Source: an uncultured Lachnospiraceae bacterium (GTDB taxonomy: Bacteria > Bacillota_A > Clostridia > Lachnospirales > Lachnospiraceae). Taken from it: a stretch of 5,503 nucleotides of DNA. A program made the translations under genes and the position numbers. The notes under the pieces were generated by a model. The model had not been told where the DNA came from and ran no database searches. It saw only the letters and a list, made by a program, of their open reading frames with translations. Location: assembly GCA_946529195.1 (NCBI GenBank), contig CAMMZE010000095.1:1-5503 (forward strand), written 5' to 3'. Below are positions 1 to 5,272 of the stretch, in pieces; position 1 is the stretch's first letter, and each line of letters starts with the position of its first letter.

Positions 1-252
1 GTTGCCCCTCGTCAGGATCTTCCGGCCGGGCAGGTCGCAGATGTACTGCAGGTCCAGCTCGCATTCAGACAGGTTCTTCCCCCAGCTGTGGTCCCCGACC
101 AGGACAAGGGTGTCCTCTTCGGTCAGCAGTTTTCCGCAGTTTTTACGGAACTTCTCTTCATGGTTTTTCCAGACGCGGTCGTGCAGCTGCCCGGGTGCTT
201 TCAGCACGGACTGGTAGTGCAGGTGCAGATCGCCGATGGCGTACAGGCTCAT
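1..252 (-). CDS. Metallophosphoesterase, calcineurin-like (5' part only, 84 codons)
   Basis: Partial gene starting at the ATG complementary to 250-252 and running off the left edge without a stop. The visible N-terminus begins MSLYAIGDLHLHYQ and holds the first three metal-binding blocks of the calcineurin-like phosphoesterase fold: D8-x-H10 in GDLHL, G53-D54 in VGDHSWG, and the first half of GNHD (G83-N84) exactly at the edge. The GDxSW block followed by LPGRKIL and GN is typical of a small Firmicutes family of predicted cytoplasmic metal-dependent phosphohydrolases whose substrate is unknown to me. There is no signal peptide. An AAGGAG site (complement of 261-266) sits 8 nt before the ATG, and the short frame that opens upstream closes at a TGA overlapping it. 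The gene lies 55 bp behind the ExoIII-family gene on the same strand, with no terminator between, so co-transcription is likely. The fold is near certain; the reaction is not known. Confidence 0.85.
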   Translation of the reverse strand, partial: MSLYAIGDLHLHYQSVLKAPGQLHDRVWKNHEEKFRKNCGKLLTEEDTLVLVGDHSWGKNLSECELDLQYICDLPGRKILTRGN

Positions 253-307
253 CCGGCTGTCTCCTTCATTCGTCGAACTGTTACACGGTGATAGTGGCCC
301 GCAGGTA

Positions 308-1138
308 TTATATCTCAATTTCCAGCAGGATCGGCGTATGGTCCTGGCGGGGGCCGGAGTCGATCATCTCGGACCGTCTGACCTGATCCTTGATGCGGTC
401 GCTGACCAGGAAATAGTCGATCCTCCATCCCGAGTTGTTGGTCTTGCTGGTCCTGACCCGCTGGGCCCACCAGGAATAGACATCCTTCACATCCCCGTGG
501 ATATAGCGGAATGTATCGACAAAGCCTCTGCCCAGCAGGCTGGTAAAGCCTTCTCTCTCCTCATCGGTAAAGCCCGGCGACATGTGGTTGCTCTCCGGAT
601 GGGCCAGGTCGATCTCCTTATGGGCGACATTGAAGTCCCCGCAGGCAATGACGGGCTTTTTCTGATCCAGGTCCGCCAGATAATCCGCGTAGCATTTGTC
701 CCAGACCTGCCGGTCCCCCAGGCGCTTGAGTCCGTCGCCGGCATTAGGCGTATAGACGTTGGCGAAATAGAAGGCATCGCTCTCCAGGACCAGGAGTCTG
801 CCCTCCTTGTCCATAGGCTGAGGAGCCCCGATCTCCGGAACGATCTTCTCGATCGTCATTCCTTCTTTATAGAGGATCATGGTCCCGGCATAGCCCTTCC
901 TGGCAGGCGGCACAGAGCTGACCCATTCCGCCTGATAGCCGGGGAAAAACTCCTCCAGGGCTTTCGTATGTTTTCTGGCCGGTCCTCCGGGCGGAAGCTT
1001 GGTCTCCTGAATCGCGATAAAGTCCGCGTCCTCCTCCTTCAGTGTGTTCAGCACGTCCCTGGACAGCTGTGCCCGGGGTGAGTCGGATGTCAGGGCTGCG
1101 TTCAGGGAATCGATATTCCAGGATATGAATTTGCGCAT
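308..1138 (-). CDS. exoA: Exodeoxyribonuclease III / AP endonuclease family protein
   Basis: A 276-aa cytoplasmic, Mg-dependent nuclease of the endonuclease/exonuclease/phosphatase superfamily. Its expected role is incision at abasic sites in base-excision repair, with 3'-to-5' exonuclease or 3'-phosphatase activity. The catalytic set is complete and in order: WNID (N8, D10), IQETK (E45, metal ligand), VYTPN (Y129), GDFN (D168, N170), GWRIDYF (D241) and DHTP (D266, H267). Length fits the family (about 250-280 aa). The last motif is RQDH rather than the SDH of many ExoIII enzymes; I recall the same form in related Clostridia proteins. An upstream in-frame ATG at 1213 would give 301 aa. The start at 1138 is preferred because AAAGGAG lies 8 nt before it and MRKFISWN matches the family's usual N-terminus. 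The gene is divergent from the sugar transporter operon and is followed by a metallophosphoesterase gene on the same strand. The symbol exoA is a family name; enzyme activity was not tested. Confidence 0.93.
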   Translation of the reverse strand: MRKFISWNIDSLNAALTSDSPRAQLSRDVLNTLKEEDADFIAIQETKLPPGGPARKHTKALEEFFPGYQAEWVSSVPPARKGYAGTMILYKEGMTIEKIVPEIGAPQPMDKEGRLLVLESDAFYFANVYTPNAGDGLKRLGDRQVWDKCYADYLADLDQKKPVIACGDFNVAHKEIDLAHPESNHMSPGFTDEEREGFTSLLGRGFVDTFRYIHGDVKDVYSWWAQRVRTSKTNNSGWRIDYFLVSDRIKDQVRRSEMIDSGPRQDHTPILLEIEI

Positions 1139-1146
1139 AGGCGGGT

Positions 1147-1153
1147 CTCCTTT
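1147..1153 (-). promoter_or_regulatory. Ribosome binding site of the ExoIII-family gene
   Basis: AAAGGAG on the minus strand, 8 nt before the ATG at 1138. It decides this start over the longer frame beginning at 1213, whose extra 25 residues do not resemble the family. The same 8-nt spacing is seen for the metallophosphoesterase and for the secreted-protein gene at 5273. Confidence 0.85.
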
Positions 1154-1263
1154 GTTTATCTCAGTATGAAACAATATCGGCACATTCCCGTGGCGGTCAT
1201 GAGAGACTGCCACAGAATGTCCGCATGAATTCGCTGCCGGTGATCAGCCGCAAACATACGTCA

Positions 1264-1272
1264 AGTATACCA
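1264..1272 (-). promoter_or_regulatory. Probable extended -10 promoter of the ExoIII-family gene
   Basis: Read on the minus strand, TGGTATACT matches an extended -10 (TGn followed by TATACT, 5 of 6 to TATAAT). No good -35 hexamer lies 16-18 bp upstream, as is common for extended -10 promoters. Transcription would start near 1257, leaving a leader of about 119 nt before the ATG at 1138. The GTATAC core is itself palindromic, so chance is possible. Confidence 0.4.
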
Positions 1273-1320
1273 CAGGACCTCCCGCAAGCGCATCCCGGCA
1301 TGAATGCAGGCCTTTGAAAA

Positions 1321-1395
1321 TCAGCCATTGCTCCACATTGGAAAATTATTGTCCGATTTGATAGATGACGTCCTTTCAGCTATTGCTCCACATTG
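1321..1395 (+). repeat. Two direct 20-bp repeats spaced 55 bp upstream of the sugar transporter operon
   Basis: TCAGCCATTGCTCCACATTG at 1321-1340 recurs as TCAGCTATTGCTCCACATTG at 1376-1395, differing at one base. Similarity continues downstream: AAAA at the same offset (1342-1345 and 1397-1400), then ATTTGATA in both copies with a one-base shift. Within each copy ATTG recurs at 10-11 bp steps: 1327, 1337 and 1348 in the first, 1382 and 1392 in the second, each followed by an ATTTG. Evenly phased direct half-sites just upstream of a sugar-uptake operon suggest a binding array for an activator, such as an AraC-family or response-regulator protein. The repeat is seen directly; its role is inferred. 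Confidence 0.75.
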
Positions 1396-1410
1396 TAAAA
1401 CCGGTGTACA
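1394..1410. promoter_or_regulatory. Candidate LacI-family-type operator dyad
   Basis: TGTAAAACCGGTGTACA has outer arms TGTA and TACA and a perfect ACCGGT core at 1400-1405. The AAACCGGT core with a central CG resembles operators of LacI-family sugar regulators. It overlaps the end of the second direct repeat and lies about 70 bp before the start codon of the sugar-binding protein. The symmetry is imperfect, the two centres differ by half a base, and no regulator gene is in the window, so this is only a candidate. Confidence 0.3.
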
Positions 1411-1478
1411 TTTGATAAAAGAGAGCTTTTTTTCAATACACATCATTTACGTCAGTAAACAAGGAAAGGGGGTTTTGA

Positions 1479-2720
1479 ATGAAATACGGATGGAGACGGC
1501 TGGCCGCTGCTGCCGCTGCTTTGCTGCTTTCGGCAGTGTTCTTCGGCTGCGGCGCCGCGGATCAGCCGGCAGACGGAGCCGAAAAAGTCAGATTGATGGT
1601 CTGGTCGCCTTCGGAGGACCAATCCAGGGATTCCGGTGAGTGGCTGCAGACATGCTGCGCGGCATTTGCGGACCAGCATCCGGAGTGGGATATTACGTTC
1701 GTGTACGGAATTGCCGACGAAGCAACCGCCGCCTCATCGATCGCACAGGATCCGGAGGCGAGCGCAGATGTTTTTCTGTACGCGAACGACAACATCACGA
1801 TCATGACAGACGCGCAGGCGCTCGTGAAGTTCGGCGGTAAGTACGAACAGCAGATCAGGGAAAATGCCAGTGAGGCGATCCTGAACTCCGTCACAATGGA
1901 CGGATATCTGTACGGGGTCCCTTTTACGACAAACACCTGGTTTATGTATTACGATAAGCGCGTGTTCTCGCAGGAAGATATAAAAAGCCTTGAGGCAATG
2001 CTGTCAAAGGGCGTCGTTTCCTTCCCTTTTACCAATTCCTGGTATCTGCCTGCTTTCTATTTCGGAAACGGCTGCACGCTCTTCGGAGACGGAACTCAGG
2101 AGGAACTGGGCGCGGACTTCGGAGGCGATAACGCGGCCGCGGTTACCGATTATCTCGTGGACCTGATTCAAAATCCAAACTTCGTGGTGGATGCGGACGG
2201 TTCCGGTATGGCAGGCCTCAGGGACGGATCGGTCAACGCGATCTTCTCCGGATCCTGGGATTACGGAAGTGTCAGGGAGATCCTGGGTGACAACCTGGGC
2301 GCCGCGGCACTCCCCGTCTATACGCTCGACGGCACTCCCAGGCAGATGTATTCCTATTCAGGTTCCAAAGCGGTCGGCGTAAATGCATATTCCGAGTATA
2401 TGGTTCCTGCGGTAGAGCTTGCAATATATCTGGGCAGCGCAGAGGCCCAGAAGCTCCACTACGAACTTCGCTCTGTGATCCCCTGTTCCACAGAACTGCA
2501 GGACGACCCGGTTATATCCTCTGACCCCGTCTTTATTGCGCAGAACGAAACCTTTGACAACACATCAAAGCTCCAGCCGTTCGTTTCCCGAATGGCTAAC
2601 TGCTGGACGCCGGTAGAAAACATGGGTAAGTCGATCCGAAACGGTAGCGTGACACATGAAAACGCGGCGGAACAGACAAAAGCAATGAATGACGCGATGA
2701 ACAGCAACGGCATCGAGTAA
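1479..2720 (+). CDS. Sugar ABC transporter solute-binding lipoprotein (MalE-like)
   Basis: A 413-aa extracellular solute-binding protein of the carbohydrate (SBP_bac_1/MalE) type, which captures a sugar outside the cell and delivers it to the two permeases encoded next. Residues 1-23 form a basic then Ala/Leu-rich signal peptide ending FFGC. C24 is the likely lipidated cysteine, although F at -3 and -2 is an unusual lipobox. The mature part opens with the family-typical VRLMVWSPSED (38-47), then YLYGVPFTTNTWFMYYDK (143-160) with the aromatic stretch common in sugar binders, and FSGSW (256-260) in the second lobe. Further aromatics (W188, W260, W376) could stack on sugar rings. Besides C24 there are cysteines at 59, 60, 199, 336 and 375. 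The start is set by AAGGAAAGGGGG 6 nt before the ATG. It is the first gene of the operon. The role as sugar binder is strong; maltodextrin is suggested only by the MalF/MalG-type permeases. Confidence 0.92.
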   Translation: MKYGWRRLAAAAAALLLSAVFFGCGAADQPADGAEKVRLMVWSPSEDQSRDSGEWLQTCCAAFADQHPEWDITFVYGIADEATAASSIAQDPEASADVFLYANDNITIMTDAQALVKFGGKYEQQIRENASEAILNSVTMDGYLYGVPFTTNTWFMYYDKRVFSQEDIKSLEAMLSKGVVSFPFTNSWYLPAFYFGNGCTLFGDGTQEELGADFGGDNAAAVTDYLVDLIQNPNFVVDADGSGMAGLRDGSVNAIFSGSWDYGSVREILGDNLGAAALPVYTLDGTPRQMYSYSGSKAVGVNAYSEYMVPAVELAIYLGSAEAQKLHYELRSVIPCSTELQDDPVISSDPVFIAQNETFDNTSKLQPFVSRMANCWTPVENMGKSIRNGSVTHENAAEQTKAMNDAMNSNGIE

Positions 2721-2734
2721 GAGGAGGAATCGAC

Positions 2735-4111
2735 ATGAAAGAAAAAGCTGTCAGAAATGTCGACCTGTCGGATCCCAGCCTGTCGGAAGTCTTCCGAAAC
2801 GGACAAAGTGCAGCCAGGCTCTCCGCGCCAGTCATGGGATTGGGGTGTATCCTGCACAAACAGGTCATCAAGGGGCTGCTCTATCTTGCAATAGAGGCCG
2901 CGTATATAGTGTTCATGATCCGCAGCGGACTCCACAATCTCGCCATGCTGCCCGGTCTGGGATCCGTGCCGCAGGAAGAAGTCTGGAACGAAGAACTGCA
3001 GGTGTATTTGTATACCAAGGGCGATCAGTCTATCCTGATCCTTCTGTATGGACTGGGAACGATCCTGATCACGATCCTTTTCTTTCTCATCTGGCGCGCT
3101 TCACTGCGAAGCGCCTACAGAGCGGAAATGCTGGACCTGTCGGGCCGTCATGTGCCTTCCTTCACAGAAGATCTGAAGAGTCTTTTGAATGAAAACCTGC
3201 CCTTTACCCTCATGACCCCGCCAATGTTTTTCATTACCGTGCTCACGATCCTGCCCCTGATCTTTATGATCTGCATGGCATTTACCAATTACAGCAAAAT
3301 AGACAATCATCTGGTTTTATTTGACTGGGTCGGGCTCAGGAACTTTGCGACGCTCTTTGACAGCCGTTCTGTCCTGGGCAGCACATTCTGGAAAGTCCTC
3401 ATCTGGACACTGATATGGGCATTTTTCGCAACCTTTACCAACTACTTTTTCGGAATGGTCCTCGCGATCCTGATCAACCGCAAGGACACGAAGATCAAAG
3501 GTTTCTGGAGATTCTGCTTCGTCCTGTCCTGCGCAGTGCCCATGTTTGTTTCTCTGCTGATCATGCGCACAATGCTGCAGCCGGAAGGGGCGGTCAACGT
3601 CATGCTGCGCAATGTGGGCCTGATCCCCGCCGGATCGAGCCTGCCCTTCTTTACCAATGCCACCTGGGCCAGGATCTCCGTCATCGTGATCAATATCTGG
3701 GTGGGCGTGCCGTATACGCTCCTGCAGCTTACCGGTGTCCTGCAGAACATTCCCGCAGACCTGTATGAAGCCGCCGACGTGGACGGCGCCAGCAAGGTAC
3801 AGCAGTTTTTCTCGATCACCCTCCCCTACATGTTCTATGTGACGACGCCTTACCTGATCGCCACATTTACAGCGAACGTGAATAACTTCAACGTGATCTA
3901 CCTGCTCTCCGGCGGCGACCCGGTGACCAACCTGGCCTCCACGGCAGGAGATACGGACCTTCTTGTCACCTGGCTCTATAAGCTGACGATTGAAAATCAA
4001 TACTATAATATCGGCGCAGTCGTCGGTATTCTGACATTTGTCATTCTTGCTGTCGGTTCACTGCTCACTTACCGAAACAGCAAATCCTACAAAGAGGAAG
4101 GGGGGTTCTGA
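2735..4111 (+). CDS. malF: Sugar ABC transporter permease, MalF type
   Basis: A 458-aa inner-membrane permease forming one half of the channel of a binding-protein-dependent sugar importer. About eight membrane segments can be read (near 43-62, 99-120, 159-183, 218-247, 259-280, 312-334, 365-385 and 424-446). The EAA loop that docks on the ATPase is clear: E345-A-A-D-V-D-G351, followed by ITLPYM. The N-terminal part (about 30-120, with GLGCILHKQVIKGLLYLA and an outside loop before GDQSILILLYG) is the extra two-segment region found in Firmicutes MalF/MalC maltodextrin permeases. GGDPV (393-397) near the C-terminus is also usual. GGAGG lies 7 nt before the ATG and the gene starts 14 bp after the binding-protein gene, so the two are co-transcribed. 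The symbol reflects family membership; the transported sugar is not proven. Confidence 0.93.
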   Translation: MKEKAVRNVDLSDPSLSEVFRNGQSAARLSAPVMGLGCILHKQVIKGLLYLAIEAAYIVFMIRSGLHNLAMLPGLGSVPQEEVWNEELQVYLYTKGDQSILILLYGLGTILITILFFLIWRASLRSAYRAEMLDLSGRHVPSFTEDLKSLLNENLPFTLMTPPMFFITVLTILPLIFMICMAFTNYSKIDNHLVLFDWVGLRNFATLFDSRSVLGSTFWKVLIWTLIWAFFATFTNYFFGMVLAILINRKDTKIKGFWRFCFVLSCAVPMFVSLLIMRTMLQPEGAVNVMLRNVGLIPAGSSLPFFTNATWARISVIVINIWVGVPYTLLQLTGVLQNIPADLYEAADVDGASKVQQFFSITLPYMFYVTTPYLIATFTANVNNFNVIYLLSGGDPVTNLASTAGDTDLLVTWLYKLTIENQYYNIGAVVGILTFVILAVGSLLTYRNSKSYKEEGGF

Positions 4112-4113
4112 CA

Positions 4114-4971
4114 ATGAAGAGCGCAAAAATGAAGCGCAGACGCAATAATATGATTGTCCATATCATTCTCGCGATCCTCGCCGCCATATGGGTATTTCCG
4201 ATCTTCTGGGTCATCCTCACAAGCTTCCGCGCGGAAAAGGGATCCTATGTATCGACGTTTTTCCCCAGGGCATACACATTGGATAATTACAGAAAACTCT
4301 TTACGGACACGACCATTCTAAACTTTCCGAAAATGTTTATGAACACGCTGATCATCGCAGTGTTTTCCTGTATTTTATCCACTTTCTTTGTGCTGAGTGT
4401 CGCTTACTGCCTCTCAAGGCTCCGCTTCAAGTTCCGCAGGCCTTACATGAATATGGCCATGGTCCTGGGACTCTTCCCCGGCTTCATGAGCATGGTCGCG
4501 GTCTATTTCATTCTGAAGGCGGTAGGCCTGACAGAAGGCAGTATGATACGGCTGGCTCTTATTCTGTGTTATTCGGGTGGAACAGCGCTCTCTTTCCAGA
4601 TCGCCAAGGGATTTTTTGACACCATGCCTCTGGCGATCGACGAAGCCGCAATGATCGACGGCTGCACCAGATGGCAGATCTTCACCAAAATCACACTTCC
4701 CTTGTCCAAACCGATCGTCATTTACACGGTCCTGACCTCCTTCATTGCTCCCTGGGTGGACTTCATTTTTGCCAAGGTCATCTGCCGTGCCAACGCAGAC
4801 CAGTATACGGTCGCAATCGGACTCTGGAAAATGCTGGAGAAGGAGTATATCGATAACTGGTACACTTGCTTTGCAGCCGGTGCAGTGCTGGTCTCGATTC
4901 CCATCGCATTTTTGTTCCTGCGCCTTCAGAAATATTATGTCAATGGGCTGACAGGCGGCGTCAAGGGATAA
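4114..4971 (+). CDS. malG: Sugar ABC transporter permease, MalG type
   Basis: A 285-aa inner-membrane permease, the partner of the MalF-type subunit. Six membrane segments are visible (about 13-36, 74-99, 111-135, 143-163, 201-222 and 251-270). The EAA motif is intact: D176-E-A-A-M-I-D-G183, then ITLPLSKP. The length and the C-terminal GLTGGVKG are classic for MalG-family proteins. The basic start MKSAKMKRRR should stay in the cytoplasm. The ATG lies only 2 bp after the TGA of the upstream permease gene, behind a purine-rich site (4091-4105) inside that gene's end, so translational coupling is likely. Two tandem TAA codons end the gene and an intrinsic terminator follows 10 bp later, so this is the last gene of the operon. 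No ATPase gene is attached; a shared MsmK/UgpC-type ATPase encoded elsewhere is the usual solution in Firmicutes. Confidence 0.94.
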   Translation: MKSAKMKRRRNNMIVHIILAILAAIWVFPIFWVILTSFRAEKGSYVSTFFPRAYTLDNYRKLFTDTTILNFPKMFMNTLIIAVFSCILSTFFVLSVAYCLSRLRFKFRRPYMNMAMVLGLFPGFMSMVAVYFILKAVGLTEGSMIRLALILCYSGGTALSFQIAKGFFDTMPLAIDEAAMIDGCTRWQIFTKITLPLSKPIVIYTVLTSFIAPWVDFIFAKVICRANADQYTVAIGLWKMLEKEYIDNWYTCFAAGAVLVSIPIAFLFLRLQKYYVNGLTGGVKG

Positions 4972-4981
4972 TAAATAATCG

Positions 4982-5052
4982 CCCGAAAAAAGGGGGCTGC
5001 TGCATTCGCTGAAAAGTGCGGATTGCAGCAGTCCCCTTTTCCGGGTCTTTTT
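4982..5052 (+). terminator. Rho-independent terminator of the sugar transporter operon
   Basis: Arms 4982-5004 (CCCGAAAAAAGGGGGCTGCTGCA read rightward, here given as two adjoining blocks CCCGAAAAAA and GGGGGCTGCTGCA) and 5024-5045 pair over about 21 positions with one bulged A and G-U pairs. A TCTTTTT tract follows at 5046-5052. The loop end carries a small extra helix, CGCT-GAAA-AGTG (5007-5018), closing on a GAAA tetraloop. There is no T-tract on the other side, so it should act only rightward. It isolates the operon from the next gene. Confidence 0.93.
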
Positions 5053-5090
5053 ATGAAAAGCACACGGCGGATATAAGCTCCTGCCTTAAA

Positions 5091-5107
5091 CCGATAAAAC
5101 GTATCGG
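5091..5107. promoter_or_regulatory. Perfect inverted repeat overlapping the promoter, operator candidate
   Basis: CCGATA and TATCGG (5091-5096 and 5102-5107) form a perfect 6-bp inverted repeat around AAACG. It covers the -35 position and most of the spacer of the extended -10 promoter at 5112-5120. A dimeric repressor bound here would block RNA polymerase. The symmetry is seen directly; the binding protein is unknown. Confidence 0.5.
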
Positions 5108-5111
5108 AATA

Positions 5112-5120
5112 TGTTATAAT
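5112..5120 (+). promoter_or_regulatory. Extended -10 promoter of the secreted-protein gene
   Basis: TGTTATAAT is a perfect extended -10 (TGn plus TATAAT). The hexamer at the -35 position (CGATAA, 5092-5097) is poor, which the TG extension can offset. Transcription should start near G5127, giving a leader of about 146 nt before the ATG at 5273. Confidence 0.75.
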
Positions 5121-5140
5121 AATTCCGTAGACATCAAGCC

Positions 5141-5238
5141 TCCTGCACCGTCAATCCCCTGATCATGTACATGCCCACGAAGCGTCGATGCACAATGATG
5201 CACCCGTTTTGGGCTGGTTCCGCGGGTCCGGTGCAGGA
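5141..5238 (+). ncRNA. Candidate structured 5' leader RNA
   Basis: TCCTGCACCG (5141-5150) is perfectly complementary to CGGTGCAGGA (5229-5238), giving a 10-bp closing stem over 78 nt, starting about 14 nt after the predicted transcript start. Inside, GCCCA (5173-5177) can pair with TGGGC (5210-5214), or alternatively ACCCG (5202-5206) with CGGGT (5223-5227). The 5' arm also contains CTCCT (5140-5144), which could pair with AGGAG of the Shine-Dalgarno (5260-5264), so two exclusive folds are possible. There is no U-tract, so any control would act on translation or RNA stability. I do not recognise a known riboswitch class. Confidence 0.35.
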
Positions 5239-5257
5239 CCACACACGGAAACATGAG

Positions 5258-5264
5258 AAAGGAG
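5258..5264 (+). promoter_or_regulatory. Ribosome binding site of the secreted-protein gene
   Basis: AAAGGAG, 8 nt before the ATG at 5273. It selects this start over in-frame ATGs at 5165, 5171, 5195 and 5198, which have no such site and would put a polar stretch in front of the signal peptide. It lies 20 nt after the 3' arm of the leader stem. Confidence 0.85.
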
Positions 5265-5272
5265 CGTCAACG

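Larger units (their letters stand above)
1139..1478. other. Divergent intergenic control region
   Basis: 340 bp between the ExoIII-family gene (leftward) and the sugar-binding protein gene (rightward), with no credible coding sequence. The left half (about 1139-1275) holds the leader and a probable promoter of the nuclease gene. The right half (about 1320-1478) is visibly more AT-rich and holds a 55-bp-spaced direct repeat, an imperfect dyad at 1394-1410, a small inverted repeat at 1446-1459, and the purine-rich Shine-Dalgarno at 1461-1472. I find no strong sigma-A promoter for the transporter. The best -35-like hexamer is TTGATA at 1412-1417, with only AATACA at 17-bp spacing, which would fit an activator-dependent promoter. 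This is an inference from sequence only. Confidence 0.6.
4972..5272. other. Intergenic region after the transporter operon
   Basis: 301 bp without a confident gene. In order it holds the operon terminator (4982-5052), about 38 bp of unremarkable sequence, an operator-like inverted repeat (5091-5107), an extended -10 promoter (5112-5120), and a 146-nt leader with a long-range stem ending in the Shine-Dalgarno of the next gene. The reading frame of that gene is open back through 5165 with in-frame ATGs, but none has a ribosome binding site. Confidence 0.7.

Noticed and set aside
236..1081. A long open frame on the plus strand (281 codons) across the ExoIII-family gene
   Set aside because: It is the antisense shadow of a gene with a complete catalytic motif set. 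It has no ribosome binding site and its translation shows no recognisable family.
1139..1213. N-terminal extension of the ExoIII-family protein to an ATG at 1213
   Set aside because: The 25 extra residues do not look like the family, and AAAGGAG sits correctly only for the ATG at 1138.
1417..1433. AAAAG-AGAG-CTTTT followed by T residues, resembling a small terminator or attenuator
   Set aside because: The stem is 5 bp and mostly A-T, far too weak compared with the real terminator at 4982-5052.
1412..1440. Sigma-A promoter TTGATA / AATACA for the transporter operon
   Set aside because: The -35-like hexamer is fair but AATACA matches TATAAT at only 3 of 6 bases, so I do not list it as a promoter feature.
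3317..4000. A 227-codon frame on the minus strand inside the MalF-type gene
   Set aside because: It lies antisense to a well-supported membrane protein gene, is rich in His/Asp/Gln/Arg as is typical of such shadows, and has no family resemblance.
5161..5205. Short repeats in the leader (CATGTACATG palindrome; GATGCAC twice, 10 bp apart) as a binding array
   Set aside because: They are too short to separate from chance and are better considered as part of the leader fold.
5165..5272. In-frame upstream start (ATG at 5165) adding 36 residues to the secreted protein
   Set aside because: There is no Shine-Dalgarno before it, the added residues are polar and would bury the signal peptide, and the ATG at 5273 has an ideal site.
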